Assembly (NCBI GenBank): GCA_911728435.2
Contig: OU452205.1
Span: 7,508,260-7,572,259, forward strand
Source: Apoderus coryli
Taxonomy: Eukaryota > Arthropoda > Insecta > Coleoptera > Attelabidae
Direction of reading: 5' to 3'
DNA: 64,000 bases
Shown here: positions 46,869 to 56,820 of the stretch, in pieces
Layout: each line of letters begins with the position of its first letter
Position numbering within the stretch: position 1 is the first letter of the stretch
Program-made: the position numbers and the translations under genes
The notes under the pieces: model-generated
Told to the model about the DNA's origin: nothing
The model's database searches: none
Seen by the model: only the letters and a program-made list of their open reading frames with translations

Positions 46869-48482
46869 TTATTTATTTATTTTAAATCACAGAGCTAGGC
46901 TTAGATGACCAAAATTTTAAAGAATAAATGTTAAACTGCTCTCAAAACCTAGATATTTCGTTTAATCTAACCTGTGTTATAAGATGCAACAATTTTGGTA
47001 TAATCCTATTATTAAAAATATAAATAAAAAACTATATCACGTGTTATAATCATAATTATTTGATAAACCAACAATAACAATAATTGTTTCCATTAAAAGT
47101 GTTTTAATAAATTTTTAGATAATTCTTTAAAGTCCGGTCCTGTTCTATGCAATTCCTAGCCGCCTGCTGATAAACCTTTGTGATTTGTGTTTGCAGGTTA
47201 ATTTGCATTCAGACTTTTTTCTTTCTTCCCGTGCCGTTGTTGGAAGTCGTCCGTCGTTTAAAGTTGACATGAAGGGAAAATAAATGGTTTGGCGTGTTAA
47301 CTGGCAGTATTATGAGCGGTGTATTCCAAAGCATCAGGTTTTGTCTCCGTGGTATGAATAATTATTATACTTACTTATGTTAGATTTTTTTTATAAATAT
47401 AAACACCATCTGTAGTATGTACTTTTATAAGACTGGAGTTAGACGATGAATTTTACACTAAGATGCACATTGAAAATATACTACAAAAGAAAATTAAAAA
47501 CTGCTAATCAGACTATTGTAAGTATGATATAGCTTTTGTAAACAAAAATAGATTTTTCGCGCCAGAACGTGCGAGGATTTTCTCTGTGGGGTACGAACGT
47601 AGCTAGCGACACTTTGCAAACTCGCCCAAGACCACCGCACCTGTTAGTTCGAAATGTAAATTCTTGCTGATTCAGTGCTACTTATCTCTCCATCGTTCTC
47701 CTCTCCGGTTATTTGTTTACAGCAAGTTTTTTACATTTTTCGCACTGTATCTTTATCACTGATGGAAATAGGTGACCCAAGAATTTAGGTTAAGTTGAAA
47801 ACCGGTTTCGTAGGTCTTTCATCATCGAACAGATCCGGCAGACATGCTTTCCACCTTTTAATTGTCCCTACCTATATTATTGCAATTATAGATTGCCCTT
47901 TATGTTCCAAAGAATTTTAAATATATATAAACCTACTTTACGTAAAATTGCCGGGTAAAAGCTGACGGGATGATCAGCGATACGTAAGCTAGTTTAGTGA
48001 TGCATCAGGGTTGTTACATAATACTTTTATATATACGGTTTTAAAGGGGATTATGGCCAGATTTCAAGTAGATTTGAAAAATTTTGTAAGATGGATATTG
48101 AAAGATATGTCTGGACGATCTCCTCTTTTTTAAAAACTGGACAAACCTTAGCTGCATTTCATATTTTTGGAAGCTTAATAACCCGTAAAGTAGTAGACAC
48201 AATTGGGATGGTATCTTTGACAAAAAAAAAGAAGATACTATATCTACCACTAGATTCACATCAAATCTCTACATTTAGCTATCGGTAGCAACCCTAAGTT
48301 TACGTGGAGCCAGAAAACGGGAAAACGAAGCAAAATTAATCCCAAAATCGTTCCACTTTCTAATTTGAATGCAGTAACAATAATATCATGTCAAGATAAT
48401 CATGAAGAATTTTAAACATGGTTGTATCAGATACTCAGATACAGATTAGAACAATTTTTACCCACTCAAAAGTCAAATGTTT
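46869..48482. other. Nothing firmly recognised
   Basis: A splice-acceptor-like TTTGTGTTTGCAG (47184-47196) precedes a 30-codon frame. A GC-richer patch lies at 47560-47720. Neither is enough to call a gene. Confidence 0.3.
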
Positions 48483-48625
48483 TATCAACAGTAAACACAA
48501 GAGCTTTTTTTTTTATCGGATAAATTTCTTTTTGTAACGAAATAATTTTGCCAAGAAAAGCTAGAGTGTTTTTTAGCAAGATAAATTAACGACCGAATAT
48601 ATGTATGAACAACAACAATAATTTT
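48483..48625 (-). repeat. Penelope-like fragment plus start of the 342-bp repeat
   Basis: 48487-48556 matches 34583-34653 of the HHR locus, then an internal deletion of about 130 bp leads into the block equivalent to 34801. Both loci therefore share the same composite order, so they come from one parent element rather than from independent insertions. Confidence 0.6.
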
Positions 48626-48697
48626 AAGAATTGCTTGTTACATAAAGCAACAAGACTTTAAGTTATGTTGGAAATTTGTTTCACACTACCATGCTTT

Positions 48698-48740
48698 CAC
48701 CAGACGGCCGTTTCGTCGATCCACGACTCATCAGTGGCGA
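48698..48740 (-). ncRNA. Hammerhead ribozyme, family A, intact core
   Basis: Minus strand: CGCCA / CUGAUGA / GUCG-UGGAU-CGAC / GAAAC / self-complementary CGGCCG / GUC / UGGUG. The core is identical to the 2.2- and 2.5-kb copies. The outer arms (48666-48687 against 48750-48771, 22 nt, two mismatches) have a sequence unrelated to those copies but pair in the same place. Confidence 0.82.
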
Positions 48741-48855
48741 TCGGCAGGCAGTGTGACCCAAATTTCCAACATTTACAAAGAGCTTATACTAGCACGAGAA
48801 TAAATAAAATAAATAATTTGTAAATGTTGGAAATTTGGGTCACACTGCCTACTAA

Positions 48856-48899
48856 TCACCACTGATGAGTCGTGGATCGACGAAACGACCGTCTGGTGA
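48856..48899 (+). ncRNA. Hammerhead ribozyme, family A, intact core, opposite strand
   Basis: CACCA / CUGAUGA / GUCG-UGGAU-CGAC / GAAAC / GACC / GUC / UGGUG. The only change from its partner in or near the core is GACC for GGCC in stem III, which spoils the self-complementary CGGCCG. Transcripts of either strand across this insertion would therefore carry one active-looking ribozyme. Confidence 0.8.
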
Positions 48900-49131
48900 A
48901 AGTATGGTAGTGTGAAACAAATTTCCAACATAACTTAAAGTCTTGTTGCTTTATGTAACAAGCAATTCTTAAATAAAGCCTCCCTGCTAGGGGATTCGGG
49001 CGCATCTAGTGTTGGCAATAGGATATAATGGAGTTGTTACTTCTTGTCCGGCCATCGTTTGTGAACTGTGTTTCACCCGGCATATTGCCTGTTCACGCTA
49101 GGTGTCGCCAAAAACATCTCTCTCTCTCTCT

Positions 49132-50290
49132 CAACAATAATTTTCTTTATTGATACAATTAAATTATTTAAATGAACAGTTATTAAATACACAATTGTTA
49201 TACATTGTTTGGTTTGGTGTTGTATGTTGTAATGTTTCAGTATCAATTATCAACAATATACTTAAATAACTGACAGGCCAGAGATTAAAGGGACGTAAGC
49301 ATACTAGATGTAGTCGCTTAAGAGGAACAGGCGATTTTATCGGTGATAAAAAACGATGCACCTTTTTTATCGCTGTCAAAATGACAAAACAGTCATCTTT
49401 AAATGACACATTTTATACAGGAGTTAATTTATCCACTGAAAAGGCACTGTCAAGAAACAATTCGATAAAAGTCAAAATGCGTCGCGTTGTTCGAACAATT
49501 TTTCCCTACTTAAAAGTCAATTTTACGAACTGAAATCTAAACGGTTAAAAATCATAGCGTTGCAGTCATTGTTGCTGTAAAGAAAATCCATATCCACCGT
49601 AAAACACAGAGTTAAATCCAATCAATTTGTCTTTCAATTAATACGCTAATCTGCTCCCATTTTATTAACTTTTGCTAAATATTTCGCTCAAGAATAAATT
49701 AGAATATAAACCACATCGCGACGGCAACGGTAAAACTTCTCGTCTCCACTCCCAGGAAATTTCAACAAAACCATTTTACAAGTCTATGAAATTAAGAAAC
49801 ATGCAAATCACAGTTGACAAGTTAAATGTTCATGCCGGAGGAAATTTTGCATCTACTAACACGAAACAACAAATTCCATATTTGTCTCTCTGTGTTTACT
49901 CTATGTCTATTAGCGTTAAAATATTTGTTCATATTTCTTTTTTTTTTATAAAAAGCCACTATTTCAATTTAAAGAATAAAATAATTCTGAGTAAATATTG
50001 CTCTGTCGTTAGGAGTATAAAAATAAACTTTATTCCATCGTGGATGGTGAAATTCGTCAAAATGACAGTAAATCCAAACAATTTTTCCATACTTTAAAGT
50101 CAATTTTACCAACTGAAATGTGAATTTTACCAGATGAAGGGACAAACAATTCGACAACGGTCGAAAATCATCGCGTCACAGTAAACAAAATCCATAACAA
50201 CGGTAAAATACAGGGTGAAAACAAGTCAACTTGTCTTTCAAATACTAATCTAAACTGCTCCCATTTTATTGACTGTTAGTAAATTTTTTA
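49132..50290 (+). repeat. Rest of the composite repeat, with diverged direct repeats
   Basis: 49132-49437 completes the 342-bp block. Beyond it, 49489-49680 and 50078-50285 are diverged direct copies (CAATTTTTCC, AAAGTCAATTTTA, AACTGAAAT, CTGCTCCCATTTTATT in the same order), about 590 bp apart. The segment 49690-49935, shared with 46.6 kb, lies between them. Two repeats flanking an internal part could be old pseudo-LTRs. The 141-codon frame (49672-50097) has no known domain. Confidence 0.45.
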
Positions 50291-50426
50291 ATAAACGCAA
50301 ATTTAATTATTAAAAATTTTTAGGTTTTAATTTTATATTTCGTGATGTTGCTTAATGAAATAATATTTAGCAATTGTAAGTTATATTAGCTATTTAATTA
50401 TTATCGCTCTGTTTATTTTTTGTTTG

Positions 50427-51230
50427 TACGAGGGTTGCCTTTTATATTTCGGGATTTGGAAACCCTTGTGTTGCAATCTGGCAACTGACCGCTCTGTCGT
50501 AAAGTTGAACATTTTTGAGGTTATACGTAATCAGAACGTTTTAACATACGAGCGCTATTTGTGTTGTTTACAGTAACTTAAAAGATTCATCTCCGCCCAA
50601 AAATGGAATTAAATCGTGAACATTTTCGTGCGATTATTTTTTTGCAACTTTGGACGTGGATTAACGAAGCAACAGTGCATGGATGAACTTAATTAAATTT
50701 TTCGCGATGAAGCTTCATCAAGGACCAGTGTTTATCGATGGTATGGTGAATCCAATCGTGGTCGTAGTTCACTCCAAGCCGAATTTCGTGAAGGTCGTCC
50801 AAAATCAGTTGTTGTTCCGAAAACCATTGATGCTGTGCGCGAACTGATATTGCAAGATCGTCATGTGACCTATCAGATATTGAGACAACCTTAGACATTA
50901 GTGGGACCAGCATACATTCAATATTGCATAAACATTTGACTGTCAAAAAAATGTGTTCGCGTTGGATCCCACACAATTTGTCAATCGCTCAAAAAACGCT
51001 CGTGTCGATTGGTCGAAAGAAATGCTCAAAAAATACGATCGCGGTGCTTCGAAACACGTCTATAACATCGTGACAGGTGATGAAAGTAAACAGCAGTCGA
51101 CTGTATGGGTGTTTCAAGATGAGCCAAATCCAACAAAAGTTGTTCGCGCACGAAAAACAAACGAAAAAAACAAACTCAGAGGTCAACGTTTTTCGACATC
51201 TGAAGAAGCGGTTGCTGCAACCCTCGTACC
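50427..51230 (+). pseudogene. Mariner transposase pseudogene
   Basis: A terminal-like ACGAGGGTTGCC (50428) lies about 175 bp before ATG 50603 (MELNREHFRAIIF). A frameshift near residue 13, an in-frame stop (TAG, about 50892) and two deletions break the frame. SRTSVYRWYGESNRGRSS, EGRPKSVVVPKTIDAVRELI, SRWIPHNLSIAQK, VTGDES and LRGQRFSTSEEAV are all legible. Relative to the family, the residues following the first catalytic Asp (GDES) are missing, and a second deletion of roughly 90 residues removes the other two Asp. The right terminus was not found. Inactive. Confidence 0.85.
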
Positions 51231-53045
51231 TACCAACAACGGTATATTGAGAAAAGAGCATAAAGGCAGGTTGATATTTGTGGGTGGGTATGACTGTAGT
51301 ATTCTGCCTAGCTCATTAATAAAGCGAAACAAATAGAGAATATCATCTTTTACTCTCATGCCTTAGTTGCATTTCAGTGCAAGTTAATTGGGATTTTGCC
51401 AATTTAAACAATATGAACAGTTTACCTTTAATTTTGTCCGATTATGCAATCAAATTATTTCTTCCATAACATTTTTTTTCATTTGAAAGCACATTCGCTG
51501 ATCCAGTTTTCCGAACACATCTTTATTAGAACGAACATTTTATTTTGACATTTAAAATATTTCCTAAGTAGTATCATTTTCAAACACCTAATATAAATAA
51601 CACTATTCGCTCCTCTGTGTAATAAACAATATGATATTAAAAACTCTGTCCACCTAAGTATATTGTTCTAGTTTTAATCCTGTAAGTAACTAATTTATTT
51701 AATCGTAAAGTAGGACAAATTGTGACACAATAAACCCATATTACTTAATAACCGTAGATAAAACCAGCAATTATCGGCCTATTATTATTGTTATTATCCT
51801 TGTTGTATGCAAAACGTTTTTACACCCGGATACTTTTGTTTTGACACTTATAATGTGCACAGACGGTGATTTATCGTTCGGATTTTTTATAGGCTCTGTC
51901 GTCGTTTAGTTGTTCTTGATAATAAATTACTTATTTGCGTATCCGTAGGTATTCCTATAGGATAATTTTTATCACTTTGGATTACCCACACACACGTTAG
52001 ATCATTATAAATTCTGAATAATTGATTTAATATTTATTGAATTACCACGAAATTGTTTTAAATATTTTAATTAGTAACGGTATATTTAAAAGCCGTTGCT
52101 AAAAGTCCTTAAATTAATTTAATTGTTGTTAAAATAATTATTTTTTGTTTTTAATTTTGCGCCGTCGAATTTTTATTATATATCTATAGTGAAAACGAAA
52201 TAAATAGACATGAGCACTAGTAAAACCAGATCGAGTTATATCTTTGTTCATATGAAATATAGTGAAATTTGTAAGATTTTGTTTATTTTGAAGAAATAGT
52301 CCATTTCTTGAGTTGATCAATTTGGATATAAAATGGAAGTCTTAACTCCACAAAATAAAAGTAATTTAATGACAGCCGTTAAATAATTGATCAATTAAAT
52401 ATGTTTCGGAATGTGTACCGAGTGACCCGTTTAAGAGGGACTGTAACAAAACAAAGACACACTGGCAATAGAATATACTTTTGTCGTACCCTGTATATAT
52501 ATTTGGGTAGTTTAAGATATTTTCTCTTAGTTTTATAGTTTTATACCTAGCGTGTCTGGAAGTCTAATCTTGTTGTAAATATTATACAACATCTGGAAAT
52601 AATAAATATTATCTTGGGTGCCTTTTTGCTATGTGATAAAAGAATTGATACCTAGAAAAGGTCCTTTTTAGTCGAAAAACAAAAAACACTCTGCAAAGAT
52701 AAAGTGGACTAGAAACAGATGGCTATGTTTTCTTGTTCGAAGAATGACATGTTTCAGTTATAGGATGGTAAATCTTCACATTCAAAATTATCGAAATACT
52801 TGCCTATTAAATAACTGACTATTCTTATACGTATATACCTACATAGGTAGTTGGGGAGTTAACAAGGTTTCCCATATCAAGAATATATATTAACGGCCCA
52901 TTATAATATGGGTTTTCATCCAGTTAGCTTTCCTGGATATTAAGGAGTCATTATATAATCGTATTGTTCCTGACTTGGCTATGTTCAGGATATAGTACCT
53001 ACTTCTCATGTTTGTGAAGCGTTTTGGAACACAATCGGACTGGTG
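51231..53045. other. AT-rich stretch, nothing recognised
   Basis: A CACCCTG-like end (GTACCCTGTATATATA, about 52486) occurs singly. No gene. Confidence 0.35.
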
Positions 53046-53048
53046 AGA

Positions 53049-53338
53049 TTAGATTCGTTTTAGCTTGAGTTCTGTTCAGATGTGATTTCTAATTTTATAA
53101 AGTTAAAGTAAATATTTTAATTTGTTTTTGGACTTGGATTTTTCACAGTTAAGAATTATTTTCTAGTTTTTGTTGTGATAAGATTCGTTTTAGCGTGTGG
53201 TTGTTGTGATTAGATTCGTTTTAGCTTGAGTTCTGTTCAGATGTGATTTCCAATTTTATAAAGTTGAAGTAAATATTTTAATTTGTTTTTGGATTTGAGT
53301 TTTCACAGTTAAGAATTATTTTCTAGTTTTTGTTTTAA
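53049..53338. repeat. Tandem duplication, 161-bp period
   Basis: TTAGATTCGTTTTAGCTTGA to TTTTCTAGTTTTTGTT occurs from about 53049 and again from about 53210, with a third partial start (AGATTCGTTTTAGCGTG) at 53181. Only a few bases differ, so the duplication is recent. Confidence 0.75.
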
Positions 53339-54184
53339 AAGTATACCAGTATAAAGACTAAGTCCATTTCATTTTCATTCTGAAGTAGTGAATTTTTATA
53401 AAGTTTCTTAATAATAATCGACGTTAAAGCTTCATGAAGTTTTTTGTTAATTCTTTTTAATTGAAGGCCTTTTTGTTTCCAAATCAGTTTTTAATAAAGA
53501 TTAAAGTATATTTCGTCTAGTAATTGAATTATATTCAGTTCTCAATGATAATTAAAAGTTTAGTATGGGAATGAATATAATTATTCGTAATTATATTAAT
53601 TTTCCTATTTTAAGTTGTACAAGTAATGACTCAGATTTTCTTCTAAATTTTCACTCTCTAATTGTTTTATTCTTTTTTTATTTATACTTACATAATTATT
53701 TCTTTGTTGTTATTAATTTTCTTTATTAATTTTAATTATTAAACTAGTTGATTTGAGCCCAAACCTTTGCGTTTTGTTTCAAATCAAGTTTTCGTTATGT
53801 TGTTGGCAGAAGGGTCGTTTAATTAATAATATTCTTTTAAATAAATTGAGTAAGTGAGAAGCAGAGATCAAAACCATAAAGGTTAGTAAATTTTACATTA
53901 CTTTAATACAGATTAATAAAGTTGATATTCTTTGTTTGTTCTTCTTTAATTAAGACCGCTCGTAAAGCTTGAATCGAACCAGTAACAATTTGAATAGCAT
54001 ATTGGGGTTCATTTGGGTTGAGCTATAAAATTAGTATTCTTTCTGAATGTAAATTACACCCGCTAATTCAAAATGGTTACAGGACCACTACCTTATCTGG
54101 GAAACTATAAACGGTACAACAAAAAGTTAAATAGAAACTTATGTTGGGATAACTTGAAGGTTTTTATTTATTTAATTTTTCCAC
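53339..54184. other. AT-rich stretch, nothing recognised
   Basis: No motif or repeat that I can support. Confidence 0.4.
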
Positions 54185-54300
54185 ATACAGATGTTTGTGG
54201 CGACTGTGAGCAAGTAATTTGCCCGGTGAAACACATTCATTACCGAATGCCGGACAACAGACAAGAAGTAACAACTCCCATAGCGGACTTCCTCCCGTTT
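54185..54300 (+). repeat. Family A tail remnant
   Basis: CAGATGTTTGTGGCGAC, TTTGCCCGGTGAAACA, ATGCCGGACAACAG and AAGAAGTAACAACTCC follow the order of the family A tail at 49130-49010 (inverted) and 24893-24985. Most of a 99-codon ORF here is this remnant. Confidence 0.5.
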
Positions 54301-55829
54301 TCAACGAGTTCAAGAGCACCTCAGTACGACGAAAACTGTGGATACAGCAACGTGTACCGTGAACGATGGTAACTTTATCCGTTATCTCGTTGTGAAAAGA
54401 AAGTATCTGTCTGAAGTTTGTAAAGAGATCAAATCAGATTTCATAATAAAAGGAGGGGATTGATGTAGAAAGGACCAACGCGACTGAAATCGTTCGGATG
54501 GCATGTTTTAAACCATGTGATGGCTTATCATCTGTTCACCTCCCTAAAAATGCACATGAGAAAAAGAAAACTGTGGAGGAAGTGCAAGGCAAGTAAGGCG
54601 AGTTGAACAAGTGGACAAAGGAGGTGGCGGCAGAGTTATTTTTACCGAGGCATAAAATGATGCACTCACTGCGTCGCTCGAGAGGGACGGCGACTACGTG
54701 GAAAAATGGTTTCCCTGTGTTCTGATGTAAACATGTAAGAGATTTTACAGGCATGTACCATTTTTTCACCAGCAAATAATATTTAGGTATAAATCTCTAC
54801 TTGAAATTCTTATCTGTATTATTGTAAACCGCATGCAATTTTAAAATTCTTATGTATATATTTCTTTCTTTCAAATATTGAATGTATGTATAGTCAACCT
54901 GCAATGTTAAGCTACATTGTTAAGTAACGATTTATGTCCAGTTAACAAAACAGGCTGGAAAATTGTACCCCATGCACTTTATCATAGAGCACACAAAGAT
55001 ATTATAACAGCATCGCATTACCATACTTTTTGAATTGCCACATTTGGAATTTATATCTATACAAGACCTAGTTGGTGTTTATAAATTTTAGTACAGTCAA
55101 GCCGTGGCCCCATACTATTCCCGATACAATTCAAAGATTGTGCAAGGGCAAAGGTCATCACTATTTTGTGTAGAATTACCGCAAATCGATGCCATACATT
55201 TTTTCTTTCTTTGTTTAAAATACAGGTCCGTATCTATTTTTAAATATCAAATTATACAAAATTAATAGGTAATTTTGAAAAAAAAAAATAATTGAGAGTA
55301 TTTTTGTTTGGTTCGGTGGTGGCGTAATTTGAAATCTAAAATAGAAATTTTAGACAAAGAGGACTCAAGAATTTGTCAAAGTAGTTAGGTAGTTCGAAAG
55401 GATTACAAATGGCTTGTTCAGTTAAAGTCAATAATGACAAAAAACAATATTAGCAGAATTGCTAAGTCGCAACGAATCAACTATGAATCAGGAACTTAAA
55501 CATTCAAATTTATAATAAAGGGGGCTACCTAATGGTATTAAACTTTTTGACACTATATTTTGTTGTTTAACTTAACAATTTTATAAACAACTTACACCTA
55601 AGCATTATATTTTGTAGCATTTTTTGGGCAAGTCACTTTTTTTAACATACTTCATAATATTTGTATTTAATAGTCTATATTGCAGCTTTCCTCGGTAACT
55701 TTTGTTGTGTCAGAAATATGAATGAATCAATTATTGATTCTCGATTTTCTAGATGACCTTTTTTGCTTTCCCGCACAGACAAAGTATTGTGAACACGCAA
55801 CACGCTAAAAAAATGGAGATAAAGACGGA
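54301..55829. other. GC-richer patch then AT-rich DNA
   Basis: 54400-54740 is richer in G and C with a donor-like CAAGTAAGG (54591). No frame shows a known domain. The rest is featureless. Confidence 0.3.
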
Positions 55830-55849
55830 TATAAATAACCATTTTGAGG

Positions 55850-55890
55850 TTCCTTCCACAATACAAACGCTTTAACCAATTGAGCTAAAT
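55850..55890 (-). repeat. tRNA A-box-like relic
   Basis: The minus strand reads TTTAGCTCAATTGGTTAAAG, a typical tRNA D-arm and A box. No B box follows at the right distance. Possibly a decayed SINE head. Confidence 0.25.
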
Positions 55891-56165
55891 TTTAGTGTAT
55901 GAGTTTGCGGGAGTCCTAGGATGAACTCATTAGTTTTTGGTTGAAATCGCTTTAGCCCTGTGATAGGGGTGGACACAACCGCCAAATTTACAAATAGCAG
56001 TAGGGGTCGTGTGATACATGATTTCAAAGCAGTTTTTATCTCCTCTTCAACGATAGGTTACTTTTGATATTTGCCCCATAATTCTCGAGAAAATTGCGTT
56101 TAAAATTTCAGTTAGGTAGTTGGAACCTATAACTACTTTTAGAATATATTAAAGTAATTTAATAA

Positions 56166-56239
56166 GGGGGTTTCGGCGTCATTGATAGAGCGTGCGCTTT
56201 GCATTCAGAAGGTTCTGGGTTCAAATCCCAGCTCTGGCA
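56166..56239 (+). repeat. tRNA-Ala(TGC)-like SINE head or pseudo-tRNA
   Basis: It reads a D-arm-like GGCGTCATTGATAGAGCG, the anticodon loop TTTGCAT (TGC) and a perfect T-arm CTGGG-TTCAAAT-CCCAG. The anticodon stem and the acceptor stem do not pair, so it is not a functional tRNA. The run GGTTCTGGGTTCAAATCCCA is an excellent pol III B box. Confidence 0.55.
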
Positions 56240-56339
56240 ATATTTTGTTTCTAATTTTTGAATAAAGTAGTCAGTATGTTACGTTAGTTTATTGGAAATA
56301 ATGGAAATGATACAATTATTATAATAATTATCCTAAAGA

Positions 56340-56820
56340 AGTAGTCCATGTTGAAGTGTAGTAGAATAATTATATATTCTTGAAATAAAAGTCGACCTCC
56401 ACAAAATAAATTTTAAGTGATATTTCTAAAAACACTTTTTTACATATTTTTTTATTTTTAATGAAATAATTTACATATGTCGAGGATCACCAAACATGTT
56501 TCGTAGCACCAGGCTGCATCATCAGTGGTTATCATTAATTCTTACGAAAAGCTACATTTATTACATGTTTTAATGTTTAGGAAATTTTGATTAACTCCTG
56601 GAAACAAGGATGTATATGTTATTTCGATTGTATTACAATGGTTCTTAAATTCTGAACTCACCATTGTGTGAAAAAAATTATATTATCATATAGTCATAAA
56701 AAATAAACTTTTTGTTATCCGATTTTGGTTAAAAAATTAACAAACATGTTTGGTTTTTTAGAAATATCTATTAAGATTTATTGTGTGGAGGTAGACTTTT
56801 ATTTCAAGAATAAATAATAT
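56340..56820. mobile_element. Family B HHR repeat as a foldback
   Basis: TTCTTGAAATAAAAGTCGAC (56378) is mirrored by GTAGACTTTTATTTCAAGAA (56791-56810), and TGATATTTCTAAAAA by TTTTAGAAATATCTA. AAACATGTTTGG occurs in both halves. The left half has a full hammerhead, the right only its 3' part. The start, TAGTCCATGTTGAAGTG, matches 36354. Confidence 0.65.
56488..56530 (-). ncRNA. Hammerhead ribozyme, family B, intact core
   Basis: Minus strand: AACCA / CUGAUGA / UGCAGCCUGGUGCUAC region forming stem II (AGC/GCU) / GAAAC / ACAUGU stem III / GUU / UGGUG. Stem I is ACCA/UGGU. Stem II is short (3-4 bp) but the core is complete. Confidence 0.65.

Larger units (their letters stand above)
48626..49131. 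mobile_element. 506-bp family A HHR insertion with 13-bp target duplication
   Basis: CAACAATAATTTT stands on both sides (48613-48625 and 49132-49144). The related 34.8-kb copy has the site only once, so the insertion boundaries are clear. The left 350 bp is a palindrome (TTGCTTGTTACATAAAGCAA, 48631, mirrored near 48961) with one hammerhead per arm. The right 160 bp carries the family A tail (CATCTAGTGTTGGCAATAGG to TGTCGCCAAAAACATC) and a CT microsatellite. No coding sequence. The 13-bp duplication and head-to-head ribozymes suggest target-primed insertion with template switching. Confidence 0.8.

Noticed and set aside
47184..47285. Splice-acceptor-like sequence with a 30-codon frame
   Set aside because: No supporting donor, domain or codon bias; such acceptors occur by chance in T-rich DNA.
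49672..50097. 141-codon plus-strand ORF, the longest in the window
   Set aside because: It runs through a repeat with a copy at 46.6 kb. Only a short core is shared and the rest is AT-derived. Kept as a repeat, not a gene.
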